Of a stretch of DNA of 64,000 nt, positions 53,801 through 61,210 are shown one piece after another. The notes under the pieces are model-generated. The model was not told the origin of the DNA and did no database searches. It saw nothing but the letters and a program-made list of their open reading frames with translations. Both the position numbers and the translations under genes were made by a program. The stretch is taken from assembly GCF_051014685.1 (NCBI RefSeq), contig NW_027478596.1, positions 124,001 through 188,000 on the forward strand. Direction: 5' to 3'. Source of the DNA: Ptiloglossa arizonensis (taxonomy: Eukaryota > Arthropoda > Insecta > Hymenoptera > Colletidae). Each line of letters opens with the position of its first letter. Position 1 is the stretch's first letter.

Positions 53801-55198
53801 GGATTGACGAACTCGATTATTTCCTGTTGCGTCTGAAAGTAGAAAGTCGACCGATTACAATGGTGTGTGAACTTTTCCCCCGGGTCATTCCAGTTATTCG
53901 TTTCTAGCATCCGAATTGCGAAAATTTTGATGGTTTCTCAACCATTCCTTAACTTCATACTCCCATATCTCGCGAACGGATTGACGAACTCGAGAAATTC
54001 CTGTTGCATCTGAAAGTAGAAACTCGCCCGATTACAAAGGTATGTGTATTTTTCTCCTAGGCCTTGTAGTTATTGGTTTCGAGTATCAGACTTGCGAAAA
54101 TTTTGATGGTTTCTCAAGCATTCCTTAATTTCAAACTCCCATATCTCGCGAACGGATTGACGAATTCGAGAAATTCCTGTTGCATCTGAAAGCAGAAACT
54201 CGCCCGGTTACAAAGGTATGTGCATTTTTCCCCTATGCCTTTGTTGTTATTGGTTTCGAGTATCAGACTTGCGAAAATTTTGATGGTTTTTCAACCATTC
54301 CTTAACTTCAAACTTCCATATCTCGCGAACGGATTGACGAACTCGAGAATTTCCTATTGCATCTGACAGCAGAAACTCGCCCGATTACAACGGTACGTGT
54401 ATTTTTGCCCTAGGTCTTTGTAGTTATTGGTTTCGAGTATCAGACATTCGAAAATTTTGATGGTTTCTCAACCATTCCTTAACTTCAAACTGCCATATCT
54501 CGCGAACGGATTGACGAACTCGAGAATTTCCTATTGCATCTGAAAGCAGAAACTCGCCCGATTACAAGGGTACGGGTATTTTTCCCCACGGCCTTTGTAG
54601 TTATTGGTTTCGAGTATCAGACTTGCGATAATTTTGATGGTTTCTCAAGCATTCCTTAACTTCAAACTCCCATATCTCGCGAACGGATTGACGAACTCGT
54701 GAAATTCCTGTTGCATCTGAATGCAGAAACTCGCCCTATTACAACGGTATATGTATTTTTGCCCTAGGCCATAGTAGTTATTGGTTTCGAGTATCAGACT
54801 TGAGAAAATTTTGATAGTTTCTCAAGCATTCCATAACTTCTAACTCCCACATCTCGCGAACGGATTGACGAACTCGAGAAATTCCTGTTGCATCTGCAAG
54901 TGGAAACTCTCCCAATTACAACGGTGTGTGTACTTTTCCCCTAGACCATTCCAGCTATTGGTTTCGATTATCAGACTTGCGAAAATTTTGATGGTTTCTC
55001 AACCATTCCTTAACTTCACACTTCCATATCTCGCGAACGGAATGACGAACTCGAGAAATTCCTGTTGCATGAGAAAGTAGAAACTCGCCCAATTACAACG
55101 GTATGTGCATTTTTGCCCTAGGCCATAGTAGTTATTGGTTTCGAGTATCAGACTTGAGAAAATTTTGATGGTTTCTCAAGCATTCCATAACTTCTAAC
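50892..55198 (+). repeat. Domain V long duplication, right copy (contains V3)
   Basis: Right-hand partner of 45,407-49,890. It lacks one monomer relative to the left copy (see 54,188-54,210). The array therefore repeats a 4.3-4.5-kb segment with near identity about 5.5 kb apart. At the right end it switches at about 55,198-55,227 into a third copy of its own beginning. Confidence 0.9.
54188..54210 (+). repeat. One-monomer deletion junction in right copy
   Basis: Up to gaaagcagaaactcgccc the sequence matches the left copy at 48,703 (offset 5,485). From cggttac it matches 48,897 (offset 5,308). Exactly 177 bp is absent. The exchange lies within the shared gaaactcgccc, because gcag on its left comes from one parent monomer and cggtt on its right from the next. 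This is the pattern expected from in-register unequal exchange between adjacent monomers. Confidence 0.85.
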
Positions 55199-55226
55199 TC
55201 CAACATCTCGCGAACGGATTGACGAC

Positions 55227-56559
55227 CTCGAGAAATTCCTGTTGCATCTGAAAGTAGAAACTCGCCCGATTACAAAGGTATGTGTATTTGTCCCCTAGGC
55301 CATAGTAGTTATTGTTTTCGAGTATCAGACTTGCGAAAATTGTGATGGCCTCTCAACCATTCCTTAATTTCAAACTCCCGTATGTCGCGAACGGATTGAC
55401 GAACTCGAGGAATTCCTGTTGCATCTGAAAGTAGAAACTCGCCCCATTACAATGGTGTGTCTACTTTTCCCCTAGGCCATTCCAGTTATTGGTTTCGAGT
55501 ATCAGACTTGCGAAAATTTTGATGGTTTCTCAAGCATTCCTTAACTTCAAACTCCCATATCTCGCGAAAGGATTGACGAACTCGATTATTTCCTGTTGCA
55601 TCTGAAAGTAGAAAGTCGACAGATTACAATGGTGTGTGTTCTTTTCCCCCAGGTCATTCCTGTTATTCGTTTCTGGCATCAAAATTGCGAAAATTTTGAT
55701 GGTCTCTCAACCATTCCTTAACTTCAAAGTCCCATATGTCGCGAACGGTTTGACGAACTCGAGGAATTCCTGTTGCATCTGAAAGTAGAAACTCGCCCCA
55801 TTACAATGGTGTGTGTACTTTTCCCCCAGGCCATTCCAGTTATTGGTTTCGAGTATCACACTAGCGAAAATTTTGATGGTTTGTCAACCATTCCTTAACT
55901 TCAAACTCCCTTATCTCGCGAACGGATTGACGAACTCGAGAAATTCCTGTTGCATCTGAAAGTAGAAAGTCGCCCGATTACAACGGTATGTGTATTTTCC
56001 CCCTAGGCCATTGTAGTTATTGGTTTCGTGTATCAGACTTGCGAAAATTTTGATGGTTTCTCAACCACTCCTTAACTCCAAACTCCCATATCTCGCGAAC
56101 GGAATGACGAACTCTAGAAATTCCTGTTGCATCTGAAAGTAGAAACTCGCCCGATCACAAAGGTGCGTGTACTTTTCCCCTAGGCCATTCCAGTTATAGT
56201 TTTCGAGTATCAGACCAGCGAAAATTGTGATGGTCTCTCAACAATTCCTTAACTCCAAACTCCCATATCTCGCGAACGGATTGACGAACTCGAGAAATTC
56301 CTGTTGCATCTGAAAGTAGAAACCAACCCGATTACAAAGCTATGTGAATTTTTCCCCTAGGCCTTTGTAGTTATTGGTTTCGAGTATCAGACTTGCGAAA
56401 ATTTTGATGGTTTCTCAACGATTCCTTAACTTCAAACTCCCATACCTCGCGAACGGATTGGCGAACTCGAGAAATTCCTGTTGCATCTGAAAGTGCAAAC
56501 TTGCCCGATTACAATGGTGTGTGTACTTTTCCCCTAGGCCATTCCAGTTATTGGTTTCG
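55227..56559 (+). repeat. Domain V third copy of the 50.8-52.1 kb segment
   Basis: A 1.33-kb segment matching 50,803-52,135 at 4,424 bp (25 monomers minus 1). It starts in a monomer whose left part is gacgacctcgag type and whose right part is the tatttgtcccc type, so the junction is itself a hybrid. Markers are gatggcctctc, cccgtatgtcgcg, gtcgacagattac, catatgtcgcg, atcacactagcg, cccttatctcg, ttcgtgtatc, cgatcacaaagg, tatagttttcgag and aaaccaacccg. Confidence 0.85.
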
Positions 56560-57198
56560 TGTATCAGACTTGCGAAAATTTTGATGGTTTGTCAACAACT
56601 CCTTAACTCCAAACTCCCATATCTCGCGAACGGATTGACGAACTCGAGAAATTCCTGTTTCATCGGAAAGCAGAAACTCGACCGATTACAATGGTGTGTG
56701 TACTTTTCCCCTAGGTCATTCCAGTTATTCGTTTCTAGCATCAGAATTGCGAAAATTTTGATGGTTCCTCAACCGTTCCTTAATTTCAAACTCCCATATC
56801 TCGCGAACGGATTGACGAACTCAATTATTTCCTGTTGCATCTGAAAGTAGAAACTCGACCGATTATAATGGTGTGTGTACTTTTACCCTAGGTCATTCCA
56901 GTTATTCGTTTCGAGAATCAGAATTGCGAAAATTTTGATGGTTTCTCAACCTTTCCTTAACTTCAAACTCCCACATCTCGCGAACGGATTTACGAACTCG
57001 AGAAATTCCTGTTGCATCTGAAAGTAGAAACACGCCCAATTACAAAGGTATGTGTATTTTTACCCTAGGCCATAGTTGTTATTGGTTTCGAGTATCAGAC
57101 TTGCGAAAATTTTGCTGGTTTGTCAACCGTTCCTTAACTTCAAACTCCCATATCTCGCGAACGGATTGCCGAACTCGAGAAATTCCTGTTGCATCTGA

Positions 57199-57812
57199 AA
57201 GTAGAAACTCGCCCCATTACAATGGTGTGTGTACTTTTCCCCCAGGCCATTCCAGTTATTGGTTTCGAGTATCACACTAGCGAAAATTTTGATGGTTTGT
57301 CAACCATTCCTTAACTTCAAACTCCCTTATCTCGCGAACGGATTGACGAACTCGAGAAATTCCTGTTGCATCTGAAAGTAGAAAGTCGCCCGATTACAAC
57401 GGTATGTGTATTTTTCCCCTAGGCCACTGTAGTTATTGGTTTCGTGTATCAGACTTGCGAAAATTTTGATGGTTTCTCAACCACTCCTTAACTCCAAACT
57501 CCCATATCTCGCGAACGGAATGACGAACTCGAGAAATTCCTGTTGCATCTGAAAGTAGAAACTCGCCCGATTACAAAGGTGTGTGTACTTTTCCCCTAGG
57601 CCATTCCAGTTATAGTTTTCGAGTATCAGACCAGCGAAAATTTTGATGGTTTCTCAACAATTCCTTAACTCCAAACTCCCATATCTCGCGAACGGATTGA
57701 CGAACTCGAGAAATTCCTGTTGCATCTGAAAGTAGAAACTCACCCGATTACAAAGCTATGTGAATTTTTCCCCTAGGCCTTTGTAGTTATTGGTTTCGAG
57801 TATCAGACTTGC
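57199..57812 (+). repeat. Repeat of 55,783-56,396 at 8 monomers
   Basis: About 3.5 monomers (atcacactagcg, cccttatctcg, ttcgtgtatc, tatagttttcgag, caacaattcc) repeated at exactly 1,416 bp (8 monomers). The tatagttttcgag anchor lies at 56,195 and 57,611. Small differences (cgattacaaagg here, cgatcacaaagg there) show that the copies are not brand new. Confidence 0.8.
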
Positions 57813-59190
57813 GAAACTTTTGATGGTTTCTCCACAACTCCTAATCTCCAAACTCCCTAATCTCGCGAACGGATTGACGAACTCGAGAAATTCCTGTTGC
57901 ATCTGAAAGTAGAAACTCGCCCCATTACAATGGTGTGTCTACTTTTCCCCTAGGCCATTCCAGTTATTGGTTTCGAGTATCAGACTTCCGAAAATTTTGA
58001 TGGTTTCTCAAGCATTCCTTAACTTCAAACTCCCATATCTCGCGAAAGGATTGACGAACTCGATTATTTCCTGTTGCATCTGAAAGTAGAAGGTCGACCG
58101 ATTACAATGGTGTGTGTACTTTTCCCCCAGGTCATACCAGTTATTCGTTTCTAGCATCAGAATTGCGAAAATTTTGATGGTCTCCCAACCATTCCTTAAC
58201 TTCAAACTCCCATATGTCGCGAACGGATTGACGAACTCGAGGAATTCCTGTTGCATCTGAAAGTAGAAACTCGCCCCATTACAATGGTGTGTGTACTTTT
58301 CCCCCAGGCTATCCCAGTTATTGGTTTCGGGTATCACACATGCGAAAATTTTGATGGTTTGTCAACCATTCCTTAACTTCAAACTCGCATATCTCGCGAA
58401 CGGAATGACGAACTCGAGAAATTCCTCTTGCATCTGAAAGTAGAAACTCGCCCCATTACAATGGTGTGTGTACTTTTCCCCTAGGCCATTCCAGTTATAG
58501 TTTTCGAGTATCAGACCAGCGAAAATTTTGATGGTTTCTCAACAATTCCTTAACTCCAAACTCCCATATCTCGCGAACGGATTGACGAACTCGAGAAATT
58601 CCTGTTGCATCTGAAAGTAGAAACTCACCCGATTACAAAGCTATGTGAATTTTTCCCCTAGGCCTTTGTAGTTATTGGTTTCGAGTATCAGACTTGCGAA
58701 ACTTTTGATGGTTTCTCCACAACTCCTAATCTCCAAACTCCCTAATCTCGCGAACGGATTGACGAACTCGAGAAATTCCTGTTGCATCTGAAAGTAGAAA
58801 CTCGCCCCATTACAATGGTGTGTCTACTTTTCCCCTAGGCCATTCCAGTTATTGGTTTCGAGTATCAGACTTCCGAAAATTTTGATGGTTTCTCAAGCAT
58901 TCCTTAACTTCAAACTCCCATATCTCGCGAAAGGATTGACGAACTCGATTATTTCCTGTTGCATCTGAAAGTAGAAGGTCGATCGATTACAATGGTGTGT
59001 GTACTTTTCCCCCAGGTCATACCAGTTATTCGTTTCTAGCATCAGAATTGCGAAAATTTTGATGGTCTCTCAACCATTCCTTAACTTCAAACTCCCATAT
59101 GTCGCGAACGGATTGACGAACTCGAGGAATTCCTGTTGCATCTGAAAGTAGAAACTCGCCCCATTACAATGGTGTGTGTACTTTTCCCCT
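57502..59190 (+). repeat. Tandem 5-mer HOR, two copies of 885 bp
   Basis: Copy 1 is about 57,502-58,386 and copy 2 about 58,387-59,190, offset exactly 885 bp (5 monomers). Anchors are tccacaactcctaatc at 57,831 and 58,716, and tatagttttcgag at 57,611 and 58,496. Other unit marks are ctccctaatctcg, agacttccg, gaaggtcga and ggtcataccag. Differences include gaccgatt against gatcgatt, and gtctcccaacc against gtctctcaacc. Confidence 0.9.
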
Positions 59191-59979
59191 AGGCCATTCC
59201 AGTTATTGGTTTCGAGTATCAGACTTGCGAAAATTTTGATGGTTCTCAACCATTCCTTAACTTCAAACTCCCATATCTCGCGAACGGATTGACGAGCTCG
59301 AGAAATTCCTGTCGCATCTGAAACCAGAAACTCGTCCGATTACAACGGTATGTGTATTTTTGCCATAGGCCATAGTAGTTATTGGTTTCGAGTATCAGAC
59401 TTGCGAAAATTTTGATGGTTTCTCAACCATTCCTTAACTTCAAACTCCCATATCTCGCGAACGGATTGACGTACACGAGAAATTCCTATTGCTTCTGAAA
59501 GAAGAAACTCGCCCGATTACAAAGGTATGTGCTTTATTCCCCTAGGCCACGGTAGTTTTTGGTTTCGAGTATCAGACTTGCGAAATTTGTGATGGTTTCT
59601 CAACCATTCCTTAACTTCACACTCCCATATCTAGCGAACGGATTGACGAACTCGAGAAATTCCTGTTGCATCTGAAACCAGAAACTCGTCCGATTACAAC
59701 GGTATGTGCATTTTTCCCCTAGGCCATGGTAGTTATTGGTTTCGAGTATCAGACTTGCGAAAATTTTGATGGTTTCTCAAGCATTCCTTAACATCAAACT
59801 CCCATATCTCGCGAACGGATTGACGAACTCGATTATTTCCTGTTGCATCTGAAAGTAGAAACTCGACCGATTAGAATGGTGTGTGTACTTTTCCTCCAGG
59901 TCATTCCAGTTATTTGTTTCTAGCATCAGACTTGCGAAAATTTTGATGGTTTCTCAAGCATTCCTTAACTTCAAACTCC

Positions 59980-61210
59980 CATATCTCGCGAACGGATTGA
60001 CGAGCTTGAGCAATTCCTGTTGCTTCTGAAAGTAGAAACTCGCCCGATTACAAAGGTATGTGTATTTTTCTCCTAGGCCTTGTAGTTATTGGTTTCGAGT
60101 ACCAGACTTACGAAAATTTTGATGGTTTCTCAAGCATTCCTTAATTTCAAACTCCCATATCTCGCGAACGGATTGACGAATTCGAGAAATTCCTGTTGCA
60201 TCTGAAAGTAGAAACTCGCCCGAATGCAAACGTATGTGTATTTTTCCCCTAAGCCTTTGTAGTTATTGGTTTCGAGTATCAGACTTGCGACAATTTTGAT
60301 GGTTTCTCAAGCATTCCTTAACTTCAAACTCCCATATCTCGCGAACGGATTGACGAGCTTGAGCAATTCCTGTTGCTTCTGAAAGTAGAAACTCGCCCGA
60401 TTACAAAGGTATGTGTATTTTTCTCCTAGGCCTTGTAGTTATTGGTTTCGAGTATCAGACTTGCGAAAATTTTGATGGTTTCTCAAGCATTCCTTAATTT
60501 CAAACTCCCATATCTCGCGAACGGATTGACGAATTCGAGAAATTCCTGTTGCATCTGAAAGTAGAAACTCGCCCGAATGCAAAGGTATGTGTATTTTTCC
60601 CCTAAGCCTTTGTAGTTATTGGTTTCGAGTATCAGACTTGCGATAATTTTGATGGTTTCTCAAGCATTCCTTAACTTCAAACTCCCATATCTCGCGAACG
60701 GATTGACGAAATCGAATATTTCCTGTTGCTTCTGAAAGTAGAAAGTCGACCGATTACAATCGTGTGTGTATTTTTCTCCTAGGCCTTGTAGTTATTGGTT
60801 TCGAGTATCAGAATTGCGAAAATTTTGATGGTTTCTCAAGCATTCCTTAACTTCAAACTTCCATATCTCGCGAACGGATTGACGAGCTTGAGCAATTCCT
60901 GTTACTTCTGAAAGTAGAAACTCGCCCGATTACAAAGGTATGTGTATTTTTCTCCTAGGCCTTGTAGTTATTGGTTTCGAGTATCAGACTTGCGACAATT
61001 TTGATGGTTTCTCAAGCATTCCTTAACTTCAAACTCCCATATCTCGCGAACGGATTGACGAGCTCGAGCAATTCCTGTTGCTTCTGAAAGTAGAAACTCG
61101 CCCGATTACAAAGGTATGTGTATTTTTCTCCTAGGCCTTGTAGTTATTGGTTTCGAGTATCAGACTTGCGAAAATTTTGATGGTTTCTCAAGCATTCCTC
61201 AACTTCAAAC
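59980..61210 (+). repeat. Cluster of gagcaattcctg monomers, 1-3-mer steps
   Basis: The variant gagcaattcctgtt(g/a)cttctg follows cgagctt or cgagctc at 60,001, 60,354, 60,884 and 61,059. The steps are 353, 530 and 175 bp (2, 3 and 1 monomers, each short by 1 or 2 bp). The missing bases come with the linked ctcctaggccttgtag segment, one base shorter than the usual cctttgtag. Monomers between them carry gaattcgag with cgaatgcaaa. It looks like a small, recent local expansion. Confidence 0.8.

Larger units (their letters stand above)
42397..57300 (+). repeat. Domain V: nested, recently amplified HOR zone
   Basis: About 84 monomers, nearly all of them present in two to five close copies. The marker gagaatcagacccgcg (anchor cccgcg) occurs at 42,770, 44,891, 47,722, 50,021 and 53,207. 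The spacings are 2,121, 2,831, 2,299 and 3,186 bp (12, 16, 13 and 18 monomers, minus 3, 1, 2 and 0 bp). The blocks are nested and overlapping, so there is no single HOR length. Copies differ by only occasional bases by eye, far fewer than neighbouring monomers differ. The duplicated segments are listed separately. Confidence 0.85.

Noticed and set aside
22063..55198. Block junctions clustering at one position of the monomer
   Set aside because: Several junctions fall near consensus 95-132, but others lie near 12, 44, 57 and 170. The apparent cluster is largely where conserved sequence hides the exact breakpoint.
58008..58337. Open frames of 60-109 codons on both strands, many with near-identical proteins
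   Set aside because: They are all translations of the satellite in frame. Most minus-strand frames stop at the same repeat-encoded tga, they have no ribosome-binding or promoter context, no domain, and several are interrupted by the next monomer's stop. Listing them as genes would be misleading.
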